Position numbers and translations under genes: made by a program. A DNA stretch of 64,000 nt, from the NCBI GenBank assembly GCA_000437235.1, contig FR897029.1:44600-108599 (forward strand), read 5' to 3'. Each line of letters begins with the position of its first letter. Position 1 is the first letter of the stretch. The notes beneath the pieces were generated by a model. The model had not been told where the DNA came from, searched no databases, and was given only the letters and a program-made list of their open reading frames with translations. This document shows, one piece after another, positions 50,611-58,791 of the stretch. This DNA is from Coprobacillus sp. CAG:826 (GTDB lineage Bacteria > Bacillota_I > Bacilli_A > RFN20 > CAG-826).

Positions 50611-51883
50611 AGTCATTATTAGCAAGTAAGAATTCACTAATCTTTCGATTTTGAATGTCACGAGCGAAGCTGGACATTTGTGGTTTTAAGATTTCTTTTA
50701 CCTTTTCAAGTTCCATGCTGTATTGTTGAGCAATCTTAGCAAGTTCGAAGTCAACTTCTTCTTGGGTAACGTGGAGATTTTCAACTTCAGCAATCTTTTC
50801 TAAGGCTAAGACGCTACGGATATTGATTTCCGCATCAACAGCCATTTTAGATTCAACATCTTCTGGAGTTTGACCAGTGATTTGATAATATTGTTCAAGG
50901 GTTAAACCATTTTGTTGAACTTGGTTAGCAAAGTTTTCTTTCATCGCTTCTACTTCATCATGGATGATTTGTGGATGAATGGTAATCTTGGAACCATCAC
51001 GAATGAGCTTGACTAAAGCTTCATAATAGGCATTTTTAGCATCTTGTTCTTTACGAGCACGAATGTCGTTTTCGACTTTGGTCTTTAATTGATCAACGGT
51101 TTCAACGCCATCATAAGCAAGTTCGCTAACGAAATCAGCATCGATAGCTGGAACTTTCTTTTCTTTAACTTCGTGGAGAACGATATGGAAAGTAGCATCC
51201 TTGCCCTTTAATTCTGGAACATAATTTTCTGGGAATTTGACTTGGATGTCTTTTTCTTCATTTTCTTTCATACCAACGATTTGATCTTCAAATCCTGGGA
51301 TGAAGGAATTAGAACCTAATTCTAAGGAATAGTTGTTGGCGGCACCACCATCAAAGGCTTTGCCATCGACATAACCAACAAAGTCGATTACGACGGTATC
51401 ACCTAAAGCAGCTTCACCGGTCTTGGTGATGAGTTCAGCGTTATCAGAAGCTAATTTAGCAATTTCCGCATCGATTTCTTCTGGAGTAACTTCAACTGCG
51501 GTCTTTTCAACGTGTAAACCTTTGTATTGGCCTAATTCAACTTCTGGAGCAACAATAATGGAGATTTTAGCTTCCATTTCATCGTCGGTAACTTTGGTAA
51601 TTTCAAGGTTTGGACGAGCAAATGGCATAATCTTTTCTTCATCTAAAGCTGTTTCATAAGCGGGTTGTAACAACATATCAATCGCATCGTTAATCACACG
51701 TGCGTGATCGATTTTTTGTCTAACTAAATTTTCTGGAGCATGTCCTTTACGGAATCCAGGAACTTCGACTTCTTTAGCAAGTTTGTCGAAAGCTTTTTTA
51801 TTCGCATCTTTCCATTCTTCACCTTCAAAAGAAAGGATGAGTTCGACTTGCGAATTTTCTAAACGATTAACTGTACGTTTCAT
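50609..51883 (-). CDS. tig: Trigger factor
   Basis: 424 residues. Ribosome-binding N-domain (VELILSFEGEEWKDANKKAFDKLAKEVEVPGFRKGHAPENLVRQ, with the GFRKG ribosome-docking loop), FKBP-like peptidyl-prolyl isomerase domain (about residues 150-240: GDTVVIDFVGYVDGKAFDGGAANNYSLELGSNSFIPGFEDQIVGM) and the helical chaperone C-domain. It is the first chaperone met by nascent chains. Promoter and a leader hairpin lie upstream (51901-51961). Confidence 0.97.
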   Translation of the reverse strand: MKRTVNRLENSQVELILSFEGEEWKDANKKAFDKLAKEVEVPGFRKGHAPENLVRQKIDHARVINDAIDMLLQPAYETALDEEKIMPFARPNLEITKVTDDEMEAKISIIVAPEVELGQYKGLHVEKTAVEVTPEEIDAEIAKLASDNAELITKTGEAALGDTVVIDFVGYVDGKAFDGGAANNYSLELGSNSFIPGFEDQIVGMKENEEKDIQVKFPENYVPELKGKDATFHIVLHEVKEKKVPAIDADFVSELAYDGVETVDQLKTKVENDIRARKEQDAKNAYYEALVKLIRDGSKITIHPQIIHDEVEAMKENFANQVQQNGLTLEQYYQITGQTPEDVESKMAVDAEINIRSVLALEKIAEVENLHVTQEEVDFELAKIAQQYSMELEKVKEILKPQMSSFARDIQNRKISEFLLANND

Positions 51884-51900
51884 TTTTTTCTTCCTCCTAT

Positions 51901-51961
51901 GGACATAGTGTTAGTATGTCCGTACGAGATTAATTATATATAATTAATCATATAAATACAA
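51901..51961 (-). promoter_or_regulatory. tig promoter with palindrome and leader hairpin
   Basis: Minus strand TTGTAT (51961-51956), 17 bases, TATAAT (51938-51933). A perfect 22-bp palindrome (51928-51949, half-site GATTAATTATA) spans the -10. The inferred transcript begins near 51926 and folds at once into GGACATA / TATGTCC (51921-51915 and 51907-51901) before AGGAGG. Confidence 0.65.
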
Positions 51962-52003
51962 TAAAAATGTTTATGTTTAAAGGGACAACTTGACTCGATA
52001 AAA

Positions 52004-52047
52004 AGAAAAAAAGCAATATTTTGCTTTCTAAAAGCTAGAAATATTGC
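52004..52047 (-). terminator. Terminator of the ysoA-like gene
   Basis: Minus strand GCAATATTT / AAATATTGC arms (52047-52039 and 52021-52013), a 17-base internal part, then seven Ts. Confidence 0.75.
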
Positions 52048-52059
52048 ATAAAGTTGAAT

Positions 52060-52986
52060 TTATAAAACTAAACGAGGCGTTCGAGCTAATACTTCTTGAA
52101 TCTCTTCAATGTAAGCTTTCACGATTGTAGTCGATAAAGAGAATTTTTGACAAAGTTCTTCTAAAATGGATTTTTGTCCTAAATAAGTGGTAGCTAAATC
52201 TAAAAAGCCCGCGGTAAGTAAGTCTTTATCGTCTAGGTTGAGTTCTTCTGGGTAAATTTCTAAAATGTAGGCATTGAGCAAATCAATGCATACGCGAAAT
52301 ACGCTAGGATCCCGTGCATTTTCTTTAAAACTACGAACTAGCGTTTTATAGCATAGATTCGTAAATGGTGGGTCTAATTCATAAGGCGATAACGTGTACA
52401 AAACACCATGCTTTTGAATTGTTACCTCTTCCATTACTTTTTGATCTACGAGCACTAATAAGAGATAAGTTTTTAAAGTGTCGTTTTGATCAGAAATTAA
52501 GAACGATTGGATTTCTTTTAAAAACAAATGAACATTCATCGTTTTTAAAGCTTCAAGAATAAAGAGCGTTTCACCTTCTTGCTTTGGATGTAATAAATAC
52601 TCTTTAATTTCTTCTACATCTAAATGACGATAGGCACTTTTATTTTTTTCAGCAGCGTCAACAATTTTTCGTAAATCATGAATCGCTTCTTCCGCTTCAT
52701 AAGTTTCATAAGGAAGCTCATCATATTCGTCTAAAGATTGTCTTGCTTCGTCGTAACGTTCCATTTGAATCAAAAGATCAATATGTAGAGTCATTAAAGA
52801 AATTCGGTCATTTTTTAACATGACGGCTCGTCTTTCGAAAATATTGTCCAATGCTTCATCTAGGCGATTTAAAGCGATTAATGCTTTTATTCTTGCAAAT
52901 GAAGCCGAAGCAGAATTGTCTTTTTTAGAAAGAAGCAAAATTGTTTCATAGTTCTTTCTTTGTAATAAATTAGCGTATGAATCCAT
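52060..52986 (-). CDS. TPR-like protein, YsoA position
   Basis: 308 residues, all helical. The first ~110 residues contain tetratricopeptide-like helix pairs (ARIKALIALNRLDEALDNIFERRAVM, TLHIDLLIQMERYDEARQSLDEYDEL). The rest is helical without a clear motif. In B. subtilis the TPR protein gene ysoA lies directly upstream of tig, the same place and orientation. The match rests on size, fold type and position, so the orthology is probable but unproven. Function unknown. Confidence 0.65.
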   Translation of the reverse strand: MDSYANLLQRKNYETILLLSKKDNSASASFARIKALIALNRLDEALDNIFERRAVMLKNDRISLMTLHIDLLIQMERYDEARQSLDEYDELPYETYEAEEAIHDLRKIVDAAEKNKSAYRHLDVEEIKEYLLHPKQEGETLFILEALKTMNVHLFLKEIQSFLISDQNDTLKTYLLLVLVDQKVMEEVTIQKHGVLYTLSPYELDPPFTNLCYKTLVRSFKENARDPSVFRVCIDLLNAYILEIYPEELNLDDKDLLTAGFLDLATTYLGQKSILEELCQKFSLSTTIVKAYIEEIQEVLARTPRLVL

Positions 52987-53000
52987 GAGACACCTTCTTT

Positions 53001-53696
53001 CTACATATGGAAACGTTTACGAATTTCTTCTTGGGTCATTCTTCTTGGAAAGATAAAAATTCCTAAGATAACAAGGAAGCCCGTAGAACACGCCATAATG
53101 CTTGGCCACATCTCATCCATTAAATGGGACGTAGTAAAATATAAAATGAGCGGAATAACACTTAATAATGACATTAAAACCATTGAAGGTAAATATTCGC
53201 GGTATAAAGCCGGTTTAATAAAAGACATTAAAACGGTAACAATTAAAGCCGAAGTGATACAAGATGGAATGACATAAGTCAACGACCATAAAGGTTGATT
53301 TTCCGTTCGTAAAACAAGGTTAATGACGATGAGCAAGAACGACAATAGGAAAATTTGTAAAAGGAAGCGAACCGCCATATTTCTCTTCCCTTTTATCATC
53401 GTGGTAATGAAAAAATAAGTATATAAAGCGGAGACGTCGACCATGAAACTCCACCATTTCACGCCCGTTGTTTGACCTAATGTTGCTAAATTAACAATGG
53501 TGGAACTAATGATAGCTACAATCACAAGATATAAAACGATACGCATAAAAATTTCTTGTGAACGCGGTGGGCGTTCATACGGATGATAAGGTTGATAAAA
53601 AGATGGTTTTTCTTCCTCTTCTAAAAGATGAAAACATAGTGGGCATGTTTTTCTTTCTGTATTCACATCAATATTGCAGTGTGGACAGTGTTTCAT
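53001..53696 (-). CDS. Zinc-ribbon membrane protein (DUF6320-like)
   Basis: 231 residues from ATG 53696, with GGAGGTGG six bases upstream. A longer frame to 53753 runs into the preceding gene and is rejected. The N-terminus KHCPHCNIDVNTERKTCPLCF is a two-CxxC zinc ribbon. A proline-rich linker (YQPYHPYERPPRS) and about six membrane helices follow. Its stop-to-start spacing of one base with the upstream acyltransferase-like gene indicates a fixed pair. Such zinc-ribbon membrane proteins are often found beside condensation-type acyltransferases in Firmicutes; the joint role is unknown to me. Confidence 0.7.
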   Translation of the reverse strand: MKHCPHCNIDVNTERKTCPLCFHLLEEEEKPSFYQPYHPYERPPRSQEIFMRIVLYLVIVAIISSTIVNLATLGQTTGVKWWSFMVDVSALYTYFFITTMIKGKRNMAVRFLLQIFLLSFLLIVINLVLRTENQPLWSLTYVIPSCITSALIVTVLMSFIKPALYREYLPSMVLMSLLSVIPLILYFTTSHLMDEMWPSIMACSTGFLVILGIFIFPRRMTQEEIRKRFHM

Positions 53697-53697
53697 A

Positions 53698-54972
53698 TTA
53701 TTCCACCTCCAAATCATTGGTTTCAACTTCGACATGGACGCCTTCTTGAACAAATTGATCTACAATATAACGAATGAAGTAACGTTCCATATAGCGTGTT
53801 GTGAAACTTAAGACGAATTGATCTTTAAAGGTAATACCACCCATGTTATAAGGTAAGGCATTGGAAGCCGCTATCATAAATTCAAAGCGCGAAATATACG
53901 CTTCCATATCGGAAGGAAGATTGACTTTGCCTAAGTTAGAAAAACTCATGGTATTTGCGTCTTCTCCAGCGATTTGATAGCCGATTTTCATCGCGATAGT
54001 TTTTAAAAATAAAGGTAAAATTCTAACGATGAAAAGTTTTTCAAAGCGTACGTTAGAAACGATACGTGAAGTGAGTTTTTCCTTGGTTAACTCCTCTTTC
54101 ATGGTATTTTTTACGAGTTCCACCATATTTTTTAAAGTAATTTCTCCTTCGGTATAGCTCGTATGAATACGAACATATAAAACGAAATTACGCATGGATT
54201 GTGAATCAAAATATTTACGGGCATTCACCGGCAAAAATAAAGCGACTGGGCGCTTTTTTGCCTTGTGATCTCTAGAAAAATATAAGTCATAAATTCCTTT
54301 TAAAACAACGCCTGAAATATATTCCGTTAGCGTTGCGTTATAGCGATGGGCAACCTCTAAAATTTCTTGAATTGGCATAGAAGCATGCACAATCCCTGTA
54401 AAATAATCGGGATATAAATGTCCTTTAAAGCGATAGGCTTTCGGTTCACTTGGATAAGGTTTCACACTTTTATCATAGTTCCAGTTAAAACAATCGACTT
54501 GTTCAGACGCTAATTTCTCATACTCTTCACTACGAACTTCCCCATGATTTTCAATGGTTTTTCCGCATTCTAATAAGTAATAATAACAGATGCATTTAAA
54601 GAATTCTAAAGCGCCAGTTCCATCACTTAAAGAATGGAATACTTCTAAAATCAAACGTTTTTGATAATAGGATAAAGTAAACATATATCCATTATTTTTT
54701 CGGGGATGAATAGAAAAACCAAAAGTAGGATTTTCTTCCTTAATTAAGGGTTTAGCGTTATTGTGATCAAAATAATTCCAGAAAATACCGCGGCGTAATT
54801 TAACACAAAACGTTGGAAAACGATGAAGAGCCTTTTTTAAAGCTGGTTCAAGATTTTCAACAATTATATCTTCATAAAAAACGCAAGAAAGACGAAAGGA
54901 GTTTGTATCCTTTTTCGAAAATATAAAAGGAAATATTTTGGCAGCGTTATCGAGTTTGTACCAATTTGCCAT
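53698..54972 (-). CDS. Condensation-domain/AATase-like acyltransferase
   Basis: 424 residues. The HxxxDG active-site motif of chloramphenicol-acetyltransferase-like condensation domains occurs as VFHSLSDGTGALEFFKCICYYYL around residue 130. The C-terminal DFGWG-equivalent is less clear (MSFSNLGKVNLP). Start features (YKLDNAAKIFPFIFSKKDTNSFRLSCVFYEDI) are typical of the alcohol/phenolic acetyltransferase-like group in Firmicutes. It probably transfers an acyl group to an unknown alcohol or amine. It is coupled to the downstream zinc-ribbon membrane protein. Confidence 0.75.
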   Translation of the reverse strand: MANWYKLDNAAKIFPFIFSKKDTNSFRLSCVFYEDIIVENLEPALKKALHRFPTFCVKLRRGIFWNYFDHNNAKPLIKEENPTFGFSIHPRKNNGYMFTLSYYQKRLILEVFHSLSDGTGALEFFKCICYYYLLECGKTIENHGEVRSEEYEKLASEQVDCFNWNYDKSVKPYPSEPKAYRFKGHLYPDYFTGIVHASMPIQEILEVAHRYNATLTEYISGVVLKGIYDLYFSRDHKAKKRPVALFLPVNARKYFDSQSMRNFVLYVRIHTSYTEGEITLKNMVELVKNTMKEELTKEKLTSRIVSNVRFEKLFIVRILPLFLKTIAMKIGYQIAGEDANTMSFSNLGKVNLPSDMEAYISRFEFMIAASNALPYNMGGITFKDQFVLSFTTRYMERYFIRYIVDQFVQEGVHVEVETNDLEVE

Positions 54973-55041
54973 TTTTAAATCCTCTCCTTTATAGCTAAAA
55001 GATTATAGCATACTTTATATAGAATATAAAGAAAACGCAAC

Positions 55042-55093
55042 AAAAAGTGGTCATTTGAAAACAAGAAAAAGTTCCCCAATGACCGTCTTTTTA
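55042..55093 (-). terminator. Terminator of the phase-variable operon
   Basis: Minus strand AAAAAG-AC-GGTCATT and AATGACC-A-CTTTTT arms with a long (~20 base) loop, then T-rich sequence. About 40 bases past the lipoprotein stop. Confidence 0.6.
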
Positions 55094-55131
55094 TCATTCG
55101 CTAATAATTAATACTATTGAATATGTGAATA

Positions 55132-55971
55132 TTAAAAATTATTAATATTAAAACCACCTTTTAAAAATTGATCGTATTGAGGTGATTTTACTTTTCTTTT
55201 TTCATAGTTAAATTTGAGAGTCAATTCTGATTTGGTAACGGATTTACCATTAACAATACGTCTTGTTATATTGTTACAAAATTTATAATAATTTAAATAA
55301 TAGTCTTCAAATTCATATTGGTAAGTCGTTTTACCAGAAAGTCCATTATCCGAGCTTTGATAAGAAAAATATAATTTTAAATGTCCCGGTTTATTACTAT
55401 AAAAATCAATCTCTTCTTCATAAGCGTCAGGCATAAAAAAATCTGTGTCTAATATATTAGAGATAGCCTCATTTATTATCTCTATTACATCAATTCCATA
55501 ACAATCATAAATTGATATTTTTCGGTTATAAATGGTAGAATATTCAGATTTTTGTTCGCTTTCTTTGTAGGTTTGTTCATTTTTACTTACATTTTGATAT
55601 ATCTTTATGCTTCCATTTTCATAATATTGAGTTAGTAGATTATTGGAAAAATAAGACCAAAAGCTTTCTTTTGTTATTGATTTTTCACTGCGCTTATTAA
55701 TTTTATCTTGACGAGTAAAATAACAATAATTATCGATATAATTACTGATGTAACTAGCTTTACATGATGTCGAATTGATACTTTGATCCACGGTATCATA
55801 GCTATAGTCCACATTTAAATACTCTGGTGTTTTATTTGTTTTATTATGCTCCTTCATTTCATTTGCTAATGCTAGTCCTTCATCAACAGAAATGGGAGTA
55901 TCCTGCTTTCCACAAGAAGAAAATAATAAAAATGATAATAAAACTAATTTTTGTATACTTTTTAATTTCAT
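55132..55971 (-). CDS. Putative lipoprotein of the poly-G-promoter operon
   Basis: 279 residues. The signal peptide ends at the lipobox FSSC (Cys20). The rest is polar and rich in Tyr, Asn and Ser, with beta-like stretches (YLNVDYSYDTVDQSINSTSCKASYISNYIDNYCYFTR, LKLYFSYQSSDNGLSGKTTYQYEFEDYYLNYYKF). No domain recognised; it looks like a surface-exposed protein. Codons such as ATA are more frequent than in the surrounding genes. It starts one base after the upstream membrane-protein gene's stop, so both are controlled from 56543-56573. Confidence 0.7.
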   Translation of the reverse strand: MKLKSIQKLVLLSFLLFSSCGKQDTPISVDEGLALANEMKEHNKTNKTPEYLNVDYSYDTVDQSINSTSCKASYISNYIDNYCYFTRQDKINKRSEKSITKESFWSYFSNNLLTQYYENGSIKIYQNVSKNEQTYKESEQKSEYSTIYNRKISIYDCYGIDVIEIINEAISNILDTDFFMPDAYEEEIDFYSNKPGHLKLYFSYQSSDNGLSGKTTYQYEFEDYYLNYYKFCNNITRRIVNGKSVTKSELTLKFNYEKRKVKSPQYDQFLKGGFNINNF

Positions 55972-55972
55972 C

Positions 55973-56512
55973 CTAATTATTTCCTTTTATTTGACCATTC
56001 GTTAATTCTGCATTCACATTTGCTGGCTTATTAAATCTTTTGCTTGCGACAATGGTTAATATAGAAACTGTTAAATTAAAATATGGTAAAAATTGCGGTA
56101 AAGTTGCTATTTGTTTTTGCAAATTTGCATTTTCATTAAATATTCCTATCCATAAAAGTGATTCCATGAAATTAATCAAGAAAAATAAAGGAATTAAAAC
56201 AATACCAAATATTTTTGCCGCCTTTAATAGCCCTTTATTTCCAATAATTCCACCAATAAGCGCTAAAACAGATTCTGCAAAAAGTAATACACAATTAAAA
56301 ACTGAGAATATTTCTAGATATGCCACAGGATATGTTTCTTCCGTTGATAAAAGTAATTGAATACTTTTAAAAGGTGAAAAGAATCCTTCTCCTTCAGTAA
56401 GAACAAGCAAACTATATGTACTTGCTCCTAAAACCATTGCATAAATGAACGTAACAATTCCAATGGCGCCTCCCACGATTGCAACAACACTTAATTTTTT
56501 CGAATTATTCAT
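55973..56512 (-). CDS. Four-helix membrane protein, first gene after the poly-G promoter
   Basis: 179 residues, four hydrophobic segments (about 8-33, 68-90, 97-121 and 136-158). No motif recognised. The start follows GGGAG with eight bases of spacing. The gene lies about 30 bases downstream of a consensus promoter whose spacer holds ten G residues. Together with the lipoprotein gene it forms an accessory operon inserted between gerM/tRNA-Arg and the conserved tig region. Confidence 0.7.
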   Translation of the reverse strand: MNNSKKLSVVAIVGGAIGIVTFIYAMVLGASTYSLLVLTEGEGFFSPFKSIQLLLSTEETYPVAYLEIFSVFNCVLLFAESVLALIGGIIGNKGLLKAAKIFGIVLIPLFFLINFMESLLWIGIFNENANLQKQIATLPQFLPYFNLTVSILTIVASKRFNKPANVNAELTNGQIKGNN

Positions 56513-56542
56513 ATGATAATCTCCCTTCTTAATTTTGCTTAA

Positions 56543-56573
56543 ATTATACCCCCCCCCCGCACTTTTTTGTCAA
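56543..56573 (-). promoter_or_regulatory. Candidate phase-variable promoter with G10 spacer tract
   Basis: Minus strand TTGACA (56573-56568) and TATAAT (56548-56543) are both perfect consensus hexamers. The 19-base spacer ends in ten consecutive Gs (56558-56549) touching the -10. Loss of two Gs would give the optimal 17-base spacing; the present length is two bases too long. The inferred start is near 56536, 24 bases before the ATG. Confidence 0.85.
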
Positions 56574-56609
56574 GGGCAAAAAAGCAAATATTTGTTTGCA
56601 AACTGCGCA

Positions 56610-56638
56610 AAAAAAAAGAAGTAATTTAATATTACTTC
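56610..56638 (-). terminator. Terminator of the 56632-57270 gene
   Basis: Eight-bp stem GAAGTAAT / ATTACTTC (56638-56631 and 56625-56618 on the minus strand), five-base loop, nine Ts. It overlaps the end of the coding region. Confidence 0.85.
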
Positions 56639-57270
56639 CAATCCATCTCTGATTCATATTTTGATTTTTTTGGCGCATAAAACGAATCTTTAATCACTTT
56701 AAAATGAAAATCATAAAATGAAAACGTAGTGTAAAAAGTATAAATGATGTTTTCTCTATGTTTTCTTGTTCCCACAGTCATGAGGCTATAAACTAGCTGA
56801 TCATTTTCATCTAATTTACAATCATCTAAATAGTAGCGGTCCTCTTTCGTAGAAAAATCTAATGCTTTTTTAGGATAGCCTTTTAAAAGTTCGATTTCTT
56901 GTCCCCTTTGAAAAGGTGAATGAAATTCCATAAAATGGGCTTTTTTGATTTCATCTTTTTTTCTTTTTTCTTCTTCCATTCGTTGAATTTCTTTGTTCCA
57001 TGCCTCTTTTGCTTTTTTTTCTCTTTCTTCAATGATTGTGGCATCATAAATCTCTATTTTATCTTGAAGAAAATAAGAAAAAGGAAATTCTTCTTCTAAT
57101 GGGTCCATTTCGTAATAGCGGTATGCGATGACAATTTGCGCTTCATCCAATATTTTTTCAACTTTAAAAATTCGATAATCTTCATCTATAAAAGTACCAT
57201 AAAGTTCATTGGCTTCTTCATCATTTTTTAAAACAAAATATTGAATTTTATGAATATCACTAATGTTCAT
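56632..57270 (-). CDS. Uncharacterised cytoplasmic protein with charged coiled coil
   Basis: 212 residues from ATG 57270 (MNISDIHKIQYF). The open frame continues upstream to 57351 but that part crosses the tRNA-Arg terminator and the tRNA 3' end, so it is rejected. Two beta-rich parts (YFVLKNDEEANELYGTFIDEDYRIFKVEKI; RGQEIELLKGYPKKALDFSTKEDRYYLDDCKL) flank a highly charged helix (about residues 80-120: IIEEREKKAKEAWNKEIQRMEEEKRKKDEIKK). The two halves may be repeats of one domain. No family recognised. The start-site ribosome signal is weak (GGAAGTG). Confidence 0.55.
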   Translation of the reverse strand: MNISDIHKIQYFVLKNDEEANELYGTFIDEDYRIFKVEKILDEAQIVIAYRYYEMDPLEEEFPFSYFLQDKIEIYDATIIEEREKKAKEAWNKEIQRMEEEKRKKDEIKKAHFMEFHSPFQRGQEIELLKGYPKKALDFSTKEDRYYLDDCKLDENDQLVYSLMTVGTRKHRENIIYTFYTTFSFYDFHFKVIKDSFYAPKKSKYESEMDWK

Positions 57271-57301
57271 TGGTTTCACTTCCGTTTCCAAAAAAAGATA
57301 T

Positions 57302-57327
57302 GAAAAAGATGTGAATTGCTTCACACC
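57302..57327 (-). terminator. Terminator of tRNA-Arg
   Basis: Minus strand GGTGTGAA-GCAA-TTCACATC (one G-U pair), GNRA-type loop, followed by TTTTTC. It starts 15 bases after the tRNA CCA. Confidence 0.8.
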
Positions 57328-57341
57328 TTTTGTTTTCAAAA

Positions 57342-57418
<77 letters not shown>

Positions 57419-57426
57419 ACGTGTAT

Positions 57427-57456
57427 ATAATAGCGCAGTCCACATTCATTTTTCAA
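57427..57456 (-). promoter_or_regulatory. Promoter of tRNA-Arg
   Basis: Minus strand TTGAAA (57456-57451), 18-base spacer, TATTAT (57432-57427), about nine bases before the tRNA 5' end. Confidence 0.65.
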
Positions 57457-57474
57457 GTTTTTTTTATTTTTTTA

Positions 57475-58740
57475 TTAAATCGCTACTTCGTTATAAGAAA
57501 TATTTGAGACTTCTACAGTTTCTTCTTGAAGATAGCCATTCACTTGAACGGTTTCTCCATTGACTTGTAATGAAACATTTTTATCAATGCCCATGAAGGA
57601 AAAACTAAGTAAAATCAATTCATAAATATCTTGATTCACTAATCCTTCTTCCATTAATGCTACTTCTTTAATTCCTAAAACGATACCTTGTTCATTTTCT
57701 AAAGGTGCGACATTCGTATCAATTTGTTGATAAGTAGCAATCTTTTTTAGACCGGTTATAATGTTTGGTCGCACTTGGATTGCATCGTAGAAACACGCTA
57801 AAGAAGAATCTTTTTTATCGGTAAAGACAGTTACAGGTACATAATATTTCTCTTTTTGACTCCATGTTTTCTCATAATAAACGATAGAACTTTTTTTATT
57901 TAAAACATCTAAAGAAGAAATATAAGGACGATTAATACCTACTTCTTTTGTTAATGTTTCACCAATCATTAACCCATTCGGTAATTTTGAAATTTGAACA
58001 CCTTCTACTTGAAGTTTTAACCCTTGAATACCTTCAAAATCTAAGAAGGTGTGAACAAAGGATTCCACTAAGTTTGTTTCATTTTTCTCTTCATATTCTA
58101 AAAAGTCTTTTGATAAGTCAAAGGTGAGAATTTGGTTATCTATCGTAAGTTTTTTGATCGTCGTGTTCGTAGGAATATAGCCACGTAAATGATCAGTTTT
58201 TAAAGAAGTATCTACTTTTAAGTAATTAAAAACATCAAGCATTTCTTCTTGCATGGTATTCTTTCTTTCCATCTTTAAAGAAAGTGGGACGACATAATCA
58301 TCATCAGAAAGTAAATAAATATGATGGTATACTTTTTCGGTTTCTAATACGACTTCTTTTTCAATCGTTGGCTTTTTATTCCCAAAATAGATACCTAGCC
58401 CAATTCCAGTTAAAGCAATACAGGTAGGAAGAGCAATTAACGCTGCCCGTTTGGTTCTTTTGGAATTTAATATAATTAAACTAGGAAAATGAAATCTTCT
58501 TTTTCTCTTTTCCTTGATTTTTGGCATTTTAAGCACAGGAAGTTCTTCTTTTTCTACTTCTTGTTCTACCGGTTTACTTTCCACTTCCATTACACTTTCA
58601 ACTTCATTTTCCTTTACAAAGGCTTCCTTTTTCTTTTTTCTTTTAAAAGGATTTTTTTCCTTACACTTCTTCACAAAATTTTGGCTTTTCGTTTGGCATT
58701 TTTCTTTAAAAGACTTCCACCACACAGAAAATTTCTTCAT
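57475..58740 (-). CDS. gerM: GerM-like spore germination protein
   Basis: 421 residues from ATG 58740 (GAGGTG nine bases upstream; two further in-frame ATGs upstream lack proper spacing). A Lys-rich cytoplasmic N-terminus (about 1-100) precedes one membrane helix (about 108-127: ALIALPTCIALTGIGLGIYFG). Two GerMN (sporulation/germination) domains follow: IYLLSDDDYVVPLSLKMERKNTMQEEMLDVFNYL and YYVPVTVFTDKKDSSLACFYDAIQV. GerM is needed for peptidoglycan hydrolysis in engulfment and germination. The first ~90 residues are longer and more basic than in B. subtilis GerM (366). It follows the racemase gene, as gerM follows racE/gerE in B. subtilis. Confidence 0.88.
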   Translation of the reverse strand: MKKFSVWWKSFKEKCQTKSQNFVKKCKEKNPFKRKKKKEAFVKENEVESVMEVESKPVEQEVEKEELPVLKMPKIKEKRKRRFHFPSLIILNSKRTKRAALIALPTCIALTGIGLGIYFGNKKPTIEKEVVLETEKVYHHIYLLSDDDYVVPLSLKMERKNTMQEEMLDVFNYLKVDTSLKTDHLRGYIPTNTTIKKLTIDNQILTFDLSKDFLEYEEKNETNLVESFVHTFLDFEGIQGLKLQVEGVQISKLPNGLMIGETLTKEVGINRPYISSLDVLNKKSSIVYYEKTWSQKEKYYVPVTVFTDKKDSSLACFYDAIQVRPNIITGLKKIATYQQIDTNVAPLENEQGIVLGIKEVALMEEGLVNQDIYELILLSFSFMGIDKNVSLQVNGETVQVNGYLQEETVEVSNISYNEVAI

Positions 58741-58791
58741 AGCCCTCATCACCTCTAGTATCAATATAGAAATTAGAAAATGAAGTTAGAA

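Noticed and set aside
58489..58783. Phe/Ser-rich plus-strand frames opposite gerM
   Set aside because: Antisense of Lys/Glu-rich gerM codons, low complexity, no start signals.
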